A DNA stretch of 64,000 nucleotides from Demequina gelatinilytica (GCF_000971115.1 NZ_BBLV01000002.1:62001-126000); one strand, 5' to 3'; positions 7,674-16,727 are shown, counted from the first letter of the stretch. Translations and numbers: made by a program. Notes: generated by a model from the letters alone, not told the origin.

Positions 7674-8990
7674 TCAGCCGACCGCTGCATCATCGGTACG
7701 CAGCGCCGGGACGATCGTGGGATCGTCGAAGACCGGCTGGAGCCCGTGACGCGCCGCGCCGACCATCCCCGCGCGGCTGCCGAGCCTGCCGGACTCGATG
7801 GTCACGGGCGCCAGCTTCTCGCTGCGCGGCGCGAGCTGCATCTGTATGCCGGGCTCGAGCCAGCGTCGCAGGCCGGCGAGGTAACCGCCGAGCACCACCG
7901 TGGACGGGTTGACCACGTCGTACGCGCTGCGAAGCGCGGCGCCGAGGATGTCCCCGGCGCGCAGCGCCACGTCGAGGGCGCGCTTCTCCCCGCGATCGAG
8001 CCGCGCGCGGAGCTCGTCCAGCGCTGCGGCACGTCCGGCCATGTGCGCGAGGTCCGTGAGCCTGGCCGAGGCGAGGAGCGCATCGGGACCCACATAGGTG
8101 GACACGCAGCCGATCGAGCCGCACTCGCAGGACCGACCGCGCCAGTCCACGGTGATATGCCCGACGGCTCCCGCATACCCGCGCCCACCCGCGAGGATGC
8201 GCCCGTCCGCGACGACCCCTCCGACCAGGCTCGGGCCGGAGCCGGTGCCGACGAGCACGGTGACCCCCGGCCGCGGCCGCGGCAGCACCCAGTGCTCGGC
8301 GAGCGCAGCGGCGCACGAGTCGCTCACCACGTCGAGGCGCAGCTGCTCGGGCGCACCCGCGGCACGGATGAGCCCCACGAGGTCGAGGTGGCCCCAGCCG
8401 AACTCGAGGGTGTCCGCGATCCGGTTGTCGGAGCCCACCGGCCCCGGCACAGTGACGGTGCAGGCCAGCAGGATTCCGCCGTGCGCATCGGCCAAGGTCG
8501 CCGCGCGCGCGATGAGCGCCGCGATCGCCTCCGCGACGTCGCCGGGCTGGCCCCAGCCGTGCGTCACCGTGCGCGACGAGGAGTCGAGCAGCAGCCCCGC
8601 GCTCGAATGCAGCTCCGCGGTGAGACGGGCACGCTCGATGCGGACCGCGAGACCCAGGACGCGATCGGGCACCTGCTCGACGGTGACGCGCGGCCTCCCA
8701 CGCCCTCTCGCCTCGCCGAAGCCGCCGCGCTGATCGCGGACCAGGCCGCGCGCGGCAAGGTCCGCGACAAGGTTGGTCACGGATGCGGGCACCATGCCCG
8801 TGGCGTGCTCGATGTCCTTGCGGGTGAGCGTGCCGTGGTCGCGCAGCATGCGCAGCACGATGCCGAGGTTGTGCGAGCGCAGCGTCGACAGGTCCGCGGC
8901 GGCCTCCCCTGGCAGGTGCCCCGGGACCTCCGCGGGGCGCGCGGCGCCGCGCGCGGGAGCGCCGCGGCGCGCTTCAGGCACGTCACCCAT
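7674..8990 (-). CDS. ROK-family transcriptional repressor
   Basis: The 438-residue protein has an N-terminal winged helix (about residues 35-95, RSHNLGIVLRMLRDHG...MVPASVTNLVADL) and a C-terminal ROK/actin-like ATPase fold. The ROK zinc motif CECGSIGC is present, preceded by GAVGHITVDWRG; the DNA-binding arm makes it a NagC/XylR-type sugar-responsive repressor rather than a sugar kinase. I start it at the ATG at 8990 because a TACCCT -10 box ends 7 nt upstream, implying a leaderless mRNA. No sugar catabolic genes adjoin it, so its target is unknown. Confidence 0.88.
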   Translation of the reverse strand: MGDVPEARRGAPARGAARPAEVPGHLPGEAAADLSTLRSHNLGIVLRMLRDHGTLTRKDIEHATGMVPASVTNLVADLAARGLVRDQRGGFGEARGRGRPRVTVEQVPDRVLGLAVRIERARLTAELHSSAGLLLDSSSRTVTHGWGQPGDVAEAIAALIARAATLADAHGGILLACTVTVPGPVGSDNRIADTLEFGWGHLDLVGLIRAAGAPEQLRLDVVSDSCAAALAEHWVLPRPRPGVTVLVGTGSGPSLVGGVVADGRILAGGRGYAGAVGHITVDWRGRSCECGSIGCVSTYVGPDALLASARLTDLAHMAGRAAALDELRARLDRGEKRALDVALRAGDILGAALRSAYDVVNPSTVVLGGYLAGLRRWLEPGIQMQLAPRSEKLAPVTIESGRLGSRAGMVGAARHGLQPVFDDPTIVPALRTDDAAVG

Positions 8991-8997
8991 GGGGAGC

Positions 8998-9003
8998 AGG
9001 GTA
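8998..9003 (-). promoter_or_regulatory. -10 box (TACCCT) of the ROK gene, leaderless type
   Basis: TACCCT on the minus strand ends 7 nt before the ATG at 8990, leaving no room for a ribosome-binding site. Confidence 0.6.
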
Positions 9004-9032
9004 GCGGCGCGCGTGGGCTGCACGGCCCACCG

Positions 9033-10178
9033 TCACCGCGCGCCCGCTCCCCTCACGCGCGCCACGAGCGACGCACGGGCGAACTCCGGAAGCGAGGCGA
9101 ACAGGCGCGCCTGTGCGAGCGGCGAGGCCTCCTCGTCGAGGAAGGCGAGGATCCGCGCCGGCGGGTTGCGCCGGAGCAGCGCGCCCAGGACGGAGCGCGC
9201 GCCGTCCGGATCGTCGCGGACCAGCCGCATCAGGGACGCGTCGAGGGCGCGGGCCCAGCGGCGTGGCGGCGCGGCGCGCGCGGGGTCCTCCCCCCGCGCG
9301 AGGGCGTCCGCGAGCGCGGCGCTGTGCCGCTGGATCCGCGCGAAGCCGTAGCCGGTGGTCTCCCGCACCAGGCCCGCCCGCGCACCGATGGGCACGATGC
9401 CTCGTGTCGCGCTCGCGAGCGGGCGGGGCAGGAGCGGGATGCGAGCGTGCTCGCGCCCGGTCTCCGCGGCGGCGGAGGCGCCGATCTCGCCCAGGTACCG
9501 CGCGAGGTGCGGCTCGTGATCGTGCACGGCGCCCGGCACGGAGAACACGGTGCGCTCGACCAGCGCCTCCCGGGCGGACGCGGGCAGCACGTACACGAAC
9601 GCGACGCCATCGTCCTGCGCGGTGCGGAAGTCCATGAGCGTGACGGCACCAGGGTCGAACACGGGGTCCTGCGCACGCACCCGCAGCCCCAGGACATCGA
9701 GGGCTGCGGACTCCGGCGCCTCCTCACCCGGCCCGACGGAGTCGAGGATGGTGCGTGCGCGCACGTCGACCCGCCCGTCCGGCGTATCGACCTCGACCCG
9801 CGCCCCCGCATCGTCCGCGACCACGCGCAACGCGCGCCCGCGGAGACGCCGCCAGGCCGGTCGCGAGGCGAACGCATCCTCCGCGGCGGCCGCGAGCGCG
9901 GCGCCGGGAAGCACCCGGTAGCCGTAGGGCGCGAGGTCCATCCGTCGGCGCCAGCCCGGGCCCGCGACCGCGGCCTGCCTCAGCACCACCGCGGCGCGCG
10001 GGTCGAACAGCCCGTCGCCGCGGGACCACCACGCCCACGCGCGCTCCCCGACCGGATGCTCACCGTCGTCGACGAGCACCAGCGAACCCCGCCAGCCGGT
10101 GCGGGCGAGGTGGCACACGAGCGAGAGGCCGGCCGCGCCGCCGCCGAGGACGGCGACGTCCACCCGTGCCTCACCCAC
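9033..10178 (-). CDS. lycopene cyclase, CrtY/CrtL type (FAD-dependent)
   Basis: A 381-residue flavoprotein with an N-terminal dinucleotide-binding motif (VDVAVLGGGAAGLSLVCHLA). Further cyclase features are WAWWSRGDGLFD, GYRVLPGAALAAAAEDAFA, the MDFRT segment and GYGFARIQRHSAALADAL near the C-terminus. The family closes the end rings of lycopene to give beta-carotene. No crtE, crtB or crtI is adjacent; the gene instead follows the P-type ATPase gene with a 7-bp gap on the same strand. The start is a GTG at 10178; a second in-frame GTG five codons later is possible. Heterodimeric CrtYc/Yd cyclases are a different family. Confidence 0.85.
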   Translation of the reverse strand: MGEARVDVAVLGGGAAGLSLVCHLARTGWRGSLVLVDDGEHPVGERAWAWWSRGDGLFDPRAAVVLRQAAVAGPGWRRRMDLAPYGYRVLPGAALAAAAEDAFASRPAWRRLRGRALRVVADDAGARVEVDTPDGRVDVRARTILDSVGPGEEAPESAALDVLGLRVRAQDPVFDPGAVTLMDFRTAQDDGVAFVYVLPASAREALVERTVFSVPGAVHDHEPHLARYLGEIGASAAAETGREHARIPLLPRPLASATRGIVPIGARAGLVRETTGYGFARIQRHSAALADALARGEDPARAAPPRRWARALDASLMRLVRDDPDGARSVLGALLRRNPPARILAFLDEEASPLAQARLFASLPEFARASLVARVRGAGAR

Positions 10179-10184
10179 CGCTCG

Positions 10185-12476
10185 TCACGTCCCGTACGCC
10201 GGGATCAGCCCGAACGCGTCCGCATCCTCCTGCGCGTTGTGCAGGCGCAGCACGGCGTACAGGCCGTAGAGCACGCGGCGCGCCTCCACGATCGACTCGG
10301 CGTCGGGAGGCTCGGGCGCGCCGTCGAGCAGCCGACGCAGCAGGGCCACCTGGTGCTCGATCTCGGCATGCGTGCGGGTCAGGGCGGCGACGGCCTCGCG
10401 CGTGCCCAGCGCGCGGGCGACGATGGGCACCAGGCGTTCCTCGTCGGCACGCTCGTGCGGGATGAGCTCGCTCTCGAGCGCATCCACCAGCTCGCGCGCC
10501 GCCGCGAGGTCGGGATGCCCGGTCGACAGCCCGTCCGCCACGGTCGCGACGCTCTCGACCAGCGGCCCGAGCCCGTCGTGCTCGACCCGGAGGGCGTCGA
10601 GCACCGCGCGGTCGTCGGCGGTGAGCGAGGGACGCGCGCCGCGCCCGGGCAGCACCGCGCGCAGCGCGATCGCGATCGCGAGCAGGTCGATGACCTCCTG
10701 GAGCGCGGCTCCCACGGTCGGGCTGAGGAACCCGAGCGCCGCCGCGATCATCGCGATCAGCGACAGCCCCATGCCGACGCCGACCGCCTGGAGCGCGATG
10801 CGCCGCGACCGCCGCGCGACGCTCATGGCGTGCGCGAGCGCATCGACACGGTCGACCGTGAGGACCACATCGGCGGCCTCGGAGGACGCGGTGGCGCCCC
10901 GCGCCGCGAGAGCGACGCCCACGTCCGCCGCGGCGAGCGCGGGCGCGTCGTTGATCCCGTCGCCCACCATGACCGTCGGACCCGCGGCGCGCTCACGCGC
11001 GAGGGCGGAGAGCTTGTCCTCGGGCGTGCAGTCCGCGAGCACCTCGTCGACCCCGACGATGCGCCCGACGGCATGCGCGACGTCCGCGCGATCGCCCGTC
11101 GCGAGCACCACTCGGGCGATGCCCGCGGACCTCAGCGCACGCATCATGCGCGGCGCGTCCGGCCGCACGGGATCCTGAAGCGTGAGGAGCGCGGCCGGCG
11201 CATCGTCGATCTCGACGAGCACGGTCATCGAGCCGTCGAGCTCCGCGCGGCGGCGCGCTCGCGCGACCCACACTGGCGGCGGCCCATCGAGGATCCAGCT
11301 CGCACGCCCGAGCCGGACGCGACGCCCGTCGACCGTCCCCTCGACCCCCTGGCCGTGCACCTCGCGGCTCTTCTCGGGCACCGTGAGAGAGAGCCCGCGC
11401 GCGAGCGCCGCCTCGACGATCGGCCCGGCGAGCACATGCGCGGACAGCTGGTCGAGGCTCGCGGCGAGGCGCAGGGCCTCGTCGGGATCCCCGCCTCCGG
11501 CGACCACGTCCGCGAGCGCAGGCCGTCCGCGCGTGAGCGTGCCGGTCTTGTCGACCACCATGACGCGCGAGCGAGCGAGGCGCTCGAGCGCGCCCCCGCC
11601 CTTGATCACCACGCCCAGGCGCGCGGCGCGCGACAGCCCGGACACGAGCGCGATGGGGGCCGCGAGCAGCAAGGGGCACGGCGTGGCGACCACGAGCACC
11701 GCGACGGCGCGCACGGGGTCGCCGGCGGCCCACCACGCCGCGCCGGCGAGCACCAGCGTGACCGGCACGAACACCAGCGCCCACCGATCGGCCGCGCGCA
11801 CGAAGGGCGCCGAGGTGGCCTGCGCTTCCTCGACCAGGCGCACGAGCGCGGCGTAGGTCGAGGCCTCCGCGGTCGTGGTGGTGACGATCTCGACGGCGGC
11901 GCCCGCGTTCACCACGCCCGACCGCACGTCCTCGCCCGCGGCGCGCTCGACCGGGGCGGGCTCGCCCGTGAGCGCGCTCTCGTCGAACGTCGCGCCCGTG
12001 CCCAGCCGCCCGTCCACGGGCACCACCTCGCCCGGGCGCACCAGGACGCGCGAGCCGACCTCGACCTCGGCGACCGGCACCTCGACCAGGCCGGCATCCG
12101 TGAGGAGGCGCGCGGCGCGCGGCGCGCGCGCGGTGAGCAGGCTGAGCTCGCGACGTGCTCGCGCGTCCGCGCGCGACTCGAGCACCTGCCCGGTCGCGAG
12201 CATGAGGGTGATGATCGCCCCCGCGAGCGGCTCGTCGACCCAGAGCGCGCCCGCGAGCGCGAGCACCGCGATCACGTCGACCGTGGGGCGGTGGTGGCGT
12301 GCCGCCTCTAACGTCGCGGCGAGCGCGAAGATGAGGCCGAGGATGGTGCCGGCGATCCAGAGGGACGTGGCGGCGTCGGGGGCGGAGGTCCACCAGGCGA
12401 CGGCACCTCCGGCCAGCAGGAGGCCCGAGACGACCAGCACGATCATCTCGAGGTGACGCCGGACCATCCCGACCAT
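10185..12476 (-). CDS. heavy-metal P1B-type ATPase with C-terminal hemerythrin-like domain
   Basis: About 763 residues. The transporter core has DESALTGEP (actuator, about 165), the membrane metal motif TPCP inside ATPCPLLLAAPIAL (about 265), the phosphorylated Asp in DKTGT (about 309) and GDGINDAPAL (hinge). It lacks an N-terminal heavy-metal-binding domain. After the last membrane span (LLAIAIALRAVLPG) about 160 residues remain that look like a hemerythrin/HHE four-helix cation-binding domain, with His/Glu clusters HDGLGPL, PHERADEER, HAEIEH and HNAQEDADAF. TPCP rather than CPC leaves the metal uncertain. Starts at 12485 (GTG) and 12467 (ATG) are possible alternatives. It is read with the lycopene cyclase gene. 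Confidence 0.87.
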   Translation of the reverse strand: MVGMVRRHLEMIVLVVSGLLLAGGAVAWWTSAPDAATSLWIAGTILGLIFALAATLEAARHHRPTVDVIAVLALAGALWVDEPLAGAIITLMLATGQVLESRADARARRELSLLTARAPRAARLLTDAGLVEVPVAEVEVGSRVLVRPGEVVPVDGRLGTGATFDESALTGEPAPVERAAGEDVRSGVVNAGAAVEIVTTTTAEASTYAALVRLVEEAQATSAPFVRAADRWALVFVPVTLVLAGAAWWAAGDPVRAVAVLVVATPCPLLLAAPIALVSGLSRAARLGVVIKGGGALERLARSRVMVVDKTGTLTRGRPALADVVAGGGDPDEALRLAASLDQLSAHVLAGPIVEAALARGLSLTVPEKSREVHGQGVEGTVDGRRVRLGRASWILDGPPPVWVARARRRAELDGSMTVLVEIDDAPAALLTLQDPVRPDAPRMMRALRSAGIARVVLATGDRADVAHAVGRIVGVDEVLADCTPEDKLSALARERAAGPTVMVGDGINDAPALAAADVGVALAARGATASSEAADVVLTVDRVDALAHAMSVARRSRRIALQAVGVGMGLSLIAMIAAALGFLSPTVGAALQEVIDLLAIAIALRAVLPGRGARPSLTADDRAVLDALRVEHDGLGPLVESVATVADGLSTGHPDLAAARELVDALESELIPHERADEERLVPIVARALGTREAVAALTRTHAEIEHQVALLRRLLDGAPEPPDAESIVEARRVLYGLYAVLRLHNAQEDADAFGLIPAYGT

Positions 12477-12531
12477 GACAACCACGTTATGGCCTGGATC
12501 GCCGCAGGCGCCGGGGCGAAGGTCACGGAGG

Positions 12532-12607
12532 TGGTGCGCCTGGCGCGATTCGAACGCGCGACACCCGCTTTAGGAGAGCGGTGCTCTATCCCCTGAGCTA
12601 CAGGCGC
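12532..12607 (-). tRNA. tRNA-Arg, anticodon CCT
   Basis: The minus strand folds as a standard cloverleaf: acceptor GCGCCTG/CAGGCGC, D-arm with AGCTCAGGGGATAGAGC, anticodon stem CCGCT/AGCGG around loop CTCCTAA (anticodon CCT, reading AGG), T-arm with GTTCGAATC, discriminator A and an encoded CCA at 12532-12534. Confidence 0.96.
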
Positions 12608-12720
12608 CTGCATCGGGGTGCGCACACCAGGGTACCGGCTGCGTGGGCGTGCCCCACGCATCGTGCCGTGCCTGCCCGAGCGTCGCGCCGCCCCTGGACG
12701 CCGCTGAGCGCCCGACCGGC

Positions 12721-13707
12721 TCAGAACACCCCGTGCACGTGCTCCCGGCAGTACGTCTCGTAGATCTGCTCGAGCCGGTCCATGACCTCGGGCGACAGCT
12801 CGGGAAAGCCCGCCGCGGCGGCGTTCGACTGCGCCTGCGACGCCTTCGACGCCCCGGGGATCATCGTCGCCACCCCGACCTGCGCCAGCCACCCGAGCGC
12901 CATCTGAGCCGTGGTCCAGCCCTCGGGCGTGAGCGCCGCGACCTCGCGGGCCGCCTGCACGCCCACCTCGAACGGGATGCCTGAGAACGTCTCGCCGATG
13001 TTCATCTTCGAGCCGTCCCGGTTCCACGTGCGGTGGTCCTCGGGGGCGAAGGTGGTGCGCTCGTCGTACTTGCCCGACAGCAGCCCCGAGGCGAGCGGCA
13101 GGCGCGCGATGATGCCCACGCCCCGTTCCGCCGCGAGCGGCAGCACCCGCTCGAGCGGCTTGCGCCGGAAGATGTTCACGATGATCTGGATGGTCGCGAG
13201 GTCGGGCTGCTCGAGCGCGGCGAGCGCCTCGTCCACCAGCTCGACGCTCACGCCCCAGCGCGAGATGCGCCCCTCGGCGACCAGCGTGCGCAGGTCGTCG
13301 TAGACGCGGCCATCCGAGAAGACCGGCGTCGGCGGGCAGTGGAGCTGCACCAGGTCGAGCGTCTCGACGCCCAGGTTCTCGCGCGAGCGGTCCGTCCAGC
13401 GGCGGAAGTTGTCGAGGCTGTACTCCCCGGGCACATGCGGGTCCGCGCGGCGGCCCATCTTGGTGAAGACCACGAAGTCGTCGCGGTCCTCGCGGCCGGC
13501 AAGGAAGCGCCCGATGGCCTTCTCGGACCGGCCGTCGCCGTACACGTCCGCCGTGTCGAACAGCCGCGTGCCCGCGTCGGCGGCGGCGTTCAGCACCTCC
13601 TGAGCGGCCTCGTCGCCCACGGTGGCCCAGTCGCCACCCAGCTGCCAGGTCCCCAGGCCCACCAGCGAGATCTCACGTCCCAGGTTCGGCACCATCGTCG
13701 TCCTCAT
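12721..13707 (-). CDS. aldo/keto reductase
   Basis: A 328-residue NADPH-dependent oxidoreductase of the aldo/keto reductase superfamily. The TIM-barrel catalytic tetrad is recognisable: FDTADVYGDGRSEKAIG supplies Asp and Tyr, FVVFTKMG supplies Lys, and VQLHCPP supplies His. ATMIPGASKASQ near the C-terminus is the cofactor-phosphate loop. I use the ATG at 13707, since a TACGGT -10 box ends 7 nt upstream (leaderless); an ATG at 13695 is less likely. The gene is monocistronic, between tRNA-Arg and the NlpC gene terminator. The substrate is unknown. Confidence 0.93.
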   Translation of the reverse strand: MRTTMVPNLGREISLVGLGTWQLGGDWATVGDEAAQEVLNAAADAGTRLFDTADVYGDGRSEKAIGRFLAGREDRDDFVVFTKMGRRADPHVPGEYSLDNFRRWTDRSRENLGVETLDLVQLHCPPTPVFSDGRVYDDLRTLVAEGRISRWGVSVELVDEALAALEQPDLATIQIIVNIFRRKPLERVLPLAAERGVGIIARLPLASGLLSGKYDERTTFAPEDHRTWNRDGSKMNIGETFSGIPFEVGVQAAREVAALTPEGWTTAQMALGWLAQVGVATMIPGASKASQAQSNAAAAGFPELSPEVMDRLEQIYETYCREHVHGVF

Positions 13708-13714
13708 GGATCCC

Positions 13715-13720
13715 ACCGTA
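13715..13720 (-). promoter_or_regulatory. -10 box (TACGGT) of the aldo/keto reductase gene, leaderless type
   Basis: Ends 7 nt before the ATG at 13707; no Shine-Dalgarno sequence fits between them. Confidence 0.55.
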
Positions 13721-13766
13721 GCGCCGTCGCAGAGCGCCGGGGGACGGTGCATCACGCCCGGACGCG

Positions 13767-13801
13767 ACGAGGGCCGCCACCGAGACGGTGACGGCCCTCG
13801 T
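13767..13801 (-). terminator. terminator of the NlpC/P60 gene
   Basis: ACGAGGGCCGCCACC pairs with GGTGACGGCCCTCGT around GAGAC (15-bp stem with one mismatch), 14 bp after the NlpC stop. Confidence 0.75.
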
Positions 13802-13815
13802 GCGACGCGTGGGGA

Positions 13816-14556
13816 TCAGGTCACGCGGACGTAGACGGGGCTCGACTGCCAGATCGCGCGGAACTGGACGGTCTTGCCGGGTCGCGGCGAGTCGATCTGC
13901 AGGTTCGGACCGGCGTAGATCGCCACGTGGCCCGGGGAGACGATGATGTCGCCCGGCTGCGGGTTCGACACGCGCGTGCCGACCGAGTAGTAGGCGCCCG
14001 ACGAGCGCGGCAGGGAGATGCCGAGCTGGGCGTAGACGTACGACACGAAGCCCGAGCAGTCGAAGCCGGCCGGCGTGGAACCGCCGGAGACGTAGGGCGT
14101 GCCCACGTACTTCGAGGCCTCGGCGATGACCGCCGAGCCGCTGATCGCGGCCGTCACGCTCGCCGACGGCGCGGTCGAGGTCGACGAGGAGGAGGACGTG
14201 GTCGACGACGAGGTCGACTCGCTCCGCGACACGGTGGTGGAGCCGCTCGTGGTCACGGGCTCGGTGGTCTGCACCACCACGGGCTCCGGCTCGGGCTCCG
14301 GCGGCGGCGGCACCTTGACCTTGACGGTCGGGGTGTCGATCTCGTAGGCGCTCTTCTTGGCGGCGGTCGTCACCTCGGGGATGTCGGCCACATCGCTCGT
14401 GTAGGCGGCGGCCGCATCAAGGACGGTGCCGGTGTCCGACGAGTCGTCGGTCACCAGGGCGGCGGCTGCGGCTCCGGTCAGGGGGACCACCACGAGTGCT
14501 GCACCCGTGGCCGCGGCCACCGCGCGCGTCTTGGCGCGCATGTATCCGTACTTCAA
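13816..14556 (-). CDS. secreted NlpC/P60 peptidoglycan endopeptidase
   Basis: About 246 residues: a signal peptide (RAVAAATGAALVVVPLTGAAAAA), a low-complexity linker with PPPPEPEPEP and Ser/Thr runs (about residues 75-125), and a C-terminal NlpC/P60 cysteine-peptidase domain (about 140-246). The catalytic Cys is in FDCSGFVSYVY and the His in PGHVAIYAG. Such enzymes cut gamma-D-Glu-diamino-acid bonds in peptidoglycan. I prefer a TTG start at 14556 because GGAAGGA lies 9 nt before it; the ATG at 14541 would be 24 nt from that site. The 152-nt region up to 14708 shows an AT-rich patch (14680-14712) but no riboswitch I can recognise. Confidence 0.88.
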   Translation of the reverse strand: MKYGYMRAKTRAVAAATGAALVVVPLTGAAAAALVTDDSSDTGTVLDAAAAYTSDVADIPEVTTAAKKSAYEIDTPTVKVKVPPPPEPEPEPVVVQTTEPVTTSGSTTVSRSESTSSSTTSSSSSTSTAPSASVTAAISGSAVIAEASKYVGTPYVSGGSTPAGFDCSGFVSYVYAQLGISLPRSSGAYYSVGTRVSNPQPGDIIVSPGHVAIYAGPNLQIDSPRPGKTVQFRAIWQSSPVYVRVT

Positions 14557-14708
14557 AGTTTTCGTTCCTTCCGCGCCCCGTGCGCGTCGATGTTTCTGCA
14601 CCCCTACGCTCGCGTCATCTTCGAGCGTTTCCTCTTGTGGGGGGCGCGGCGGAGATGGTCTCCATGCCGTCAAGGCCGTCGTTGTTACCGAAAATTTATC
14701 AAAGAACG

Positions 14709-15389
14709 CTAAGAAGGCAAGCCGAAGATGTGGCGGGCCTGATCGCGACCCAGCACACCCCGCTTGTCGGCCACCGTGACCACCACCGCATCGTCCTGCG
14801 CCGACAGACCGATGGTCGCGCCTGGCAGGAGGCCGTTCTGGACCATCTCGGAGAGCAGCTGGAGGTCCGCCTGCGGGTGCTCGCCGATGCGGGTGACTGT
14901 GACGCGCGTCACACCGGCGTCGGCGAGGTCCGTGAGGCCGCGCTCGTCGGGCACCACCCCGGCATCGGCGGCACCCAGCTCGTCGAGGCCCGGGATGGGG
15001 TTGCCGTAGGGCGACACGGTCGGCTCGCCGAGGATCTCGAGCAGGCGCATCTCGACGCGCTCGCTCATCACGTGCTCCCACCGGCACGCCTCCTCGTGGA
15101 CGTGCGAGAGGTCGAGGCCGATGACGTCCGTGAGCAGTCGTTCCGCGAGACGATGCTTGCGCATCACCCGCATGGCGAGCTCGCGGCCGTGCTCCGTGAG
15201 CTCGAGATGGCGATCGGGGGTGACCACCACGAGCCCGTCGCGCTCCATGCGCGCGATGGTCTGCGACACCGTGGGGCCGGCGTGGCCCAGGTGCTCCGCG
15301 AGGCGCGCGCGCATCGGGGTGACGCCGTCCTCGATCAGCTCGTAGATGGTCCGGAGGTACATCTCCGTCGTGTCGATGAGATCGCTCAT
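14709..15389 (-). CDS. DtxR/MntR-family metal-dependent transcriptional regulator
   Basis: A 226-residue regulator: winged helix (MSDLIDTTEMYLRTIYELIEDG...GPTVSQTIARMERDGLV, residues 1-65), a dimerisation and metal-binding domain (RVMRKHRLAERLLTDVIGLDLSHVHEEACRWEHVMS, about 80-120) and a C-terminal FeoA/SH3-like domain (about 150-226). The family represses iron or manganese genes when metal is bound. The ATG overlaps the TGA of the UDP-glucose dehydrogenase gene (ATGA), so the two are co-translated although their functions are unrelated. The DNA target and the iron-versus-manganese choice are not determined by the sequence. Confidence 0.93.
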   Translation of the reverse strand: MSDLIDTTEMYLRTIYELIEDGVTPMRARLAEHLGHAGPTVSQTIARMERDGLVVVTPDRHLELTEHGRELAMRVMRKHRLAERLLTDVIGLDLSHVHEEACRWEHVMSERVEMRLLEILGEPTVSPYGNPIPGLDELGAADAGVVPDERGLTDLADAGVTRVTVTRIGEHPQADLQLLSEMVQNGLLPGATIGLSAQDDAVVVTVADKRGVLGRDQARHIFGLPS

Positions 15390-16720
15390 GATGCGTGCCG
15401 CCCCATCCCGATGTAGCGCCAGCCGGCGTCGATCCACTGATCGGCGGGGAGGCAGTTGCGGCCATCGATGATGACCTTGCCTGCGACGAGCTCGGCAACC
15501 GCATGCGGGTCGAGCGAGCGGAACTCCTTCCACTCGGTCGCGACCACGACGACCTCGGCGCCCGCGCATGCCTCGACGGCGCTCTCGGCGAAGGTCAGCG
15601 TGGGCCACAGCGCGGCCGCGTTCGCCATGGCCTCCGGGTCGTAGACCCGCACATCCGCGCCCTTGAGGTGCAGACGGCCCGCCACGTCGAGCGCGGGCGA
15701 GTCGCGCACATCGTCCGACTCGGGCTTGAAGGCGGCTCCGAGCACCGCGACCCGCCCTCCCTGGAGGCGTCCGTTCAGCTCGCCGGCGACAAGCTCGATC
15801 ACGTGCTCGCGGCGGCGCATGTTGACGTCGTCGACCTCGCGCAGGAACGTGAGGGCCTGATCGACGCCCAGCTCGCCCGCACGCGCCATGAAGGCGCGGA
15901 TGTCCTTGGGGAGGCAGCCTCCGCCGAAGCCCAGCCCGGCCCCGAGGAACTTGCGGCCGATGCGGGCGTCGTGCCCGATCGCGTCCGCCAGGGCGACCAC
16001 GTCGCCTCCCGCGGCCTCGCAGACCTCCGCGATCGCGTTGATGAAGGAGATCTTGGTCGCGAGGAACGCGTTCGCGCTGACCTTGACGAGCTCCGCGGTC
16101 GCGAGGTCGGTCACCAGGAACGGCGTGTCACGCGCGATCGCGTCCGCGTAGACCTCGCGCGCGACCTCCTCGATGCGCCCGGGGCGTGCCGGGTCGACGC
16201 CGACCACCAGGCGGTCGGGACGCAGCGTGTCCTCGACCGCGAAGCCCTCGCGCAGGAACTCAGGGTTCCACCCGAGCTCGGCCTGGTCGCCCACGGGGGC
16301 GAGCTCGCGGACCCGCGCGGCGAGGCGCGCGGCCGTGCCGACCGGGACGGTCGACTTGCCCAGGATCACGGCGGGGCGCCTCAGCAGCGGCGCGAGGGTC
16401 TCGATGACGGAGTCGACGAACGTCATGTCTGCCGCGTAGGAGCCCTTCTTCTGGGGAGTGCCGACCCCGATGAAGTGGACGTCCGCGAAGTCCGCCGCCT
16501 CGGCGGCGTCGGTGGTGAAGCGCAGCCGCCCGGAGTCGACGTGCTTCTTCAGGAGCTCCGGGAGCCCGGGCTCGTAGAACGGGACCTCCCCACGCTGGAG
16601 GCGCTCGATCTTGGCCGGGTCGATGTCGACACCGATCACCTCATGTCCCAGCTCCGCCATGCCGGCTGCGTGCGTGGCCCCCAGATAACCCGTCCCGAAG
16701 ACGGAGATGCGCATTGCCAT
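15386..16720 (-). CDS. UDP-glucose/GDP-mannose dehydrogenase, probable UDP-glucose 6-dehydrogenase
   Basis: A 444-residue NAD-dependent sugar-nucleotide dehydrogenase. The N-terminal Rossmann motif is VFGTGYLGATHAAGMAELGH; the catalytic Cys lies in GFGGGCLPKDIRAF (about residue 260) and the substrate Lys in VKVSANAFLATKISFINA. It converts UDP-glucose to UDP-glucuronate for cell-wall polysaccharide. The ATG at 16720 has a TAGCCT -10 box ending 7 nt upstream (leaderless); an internal ATG at 16714 is the alternative. It is followed by the overlapping DtxR gene. Confidence 0.93.
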   Translation of the reverse strand: MAMRISVFGTGYLGATHAAGMAELGHEVIGVDIDPAKIERLQRGEVPFYEPGLPELLKKHVDSGRLRFTTDAAEAADFADVHFIGVGTPQKKGSYAADMTFVDSVIETLAPLLRRPAVILGKSTVPVGTAARLAARVRELAPVGDQAELGWNPEFLREGFAVEDTLRPDRLVVGVDPARPGRIEEVAREVYADAIARDTPFLVTDLATAELVKVSANAFLATKISFINAIAEVCEAAGGDVVALADAIGHDARIGRKFLGAGLGFGGGCLPKDIRAFMARAGELGVDQALTFLREVDDVNMRRREHVIELVAGELNGRLQGGRVAVLGAAFKPESDDVRDSPALDVAGRLHLKGADVRVYDPEAMANAAALWPTLTFAESAVEACAGAEVVVVATEWKEFRSLDPHAVAELVAGKVIIDGRNCLPADQWIDAGWRYIGMGRHAS

Positions 16721-16727
16721 GCGCCCC

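Noticed and set aside
7098-12311. Very long open frame on the plus strand (about 1,737 codons)
   Set aside because: It lies antisense to five well-supported genes, is dominated by Arg/Ala/Gly/His and shows no domain; it is a by-product of high GC and third-position bias.
14557-14708. Possible c-di-AMP (ydaO) riboswitch before the NlpC/P60 gene
   Set aside because: Such genes often have one in actinobacteria, but I could not find the conserved core motifs in these 152 nt.
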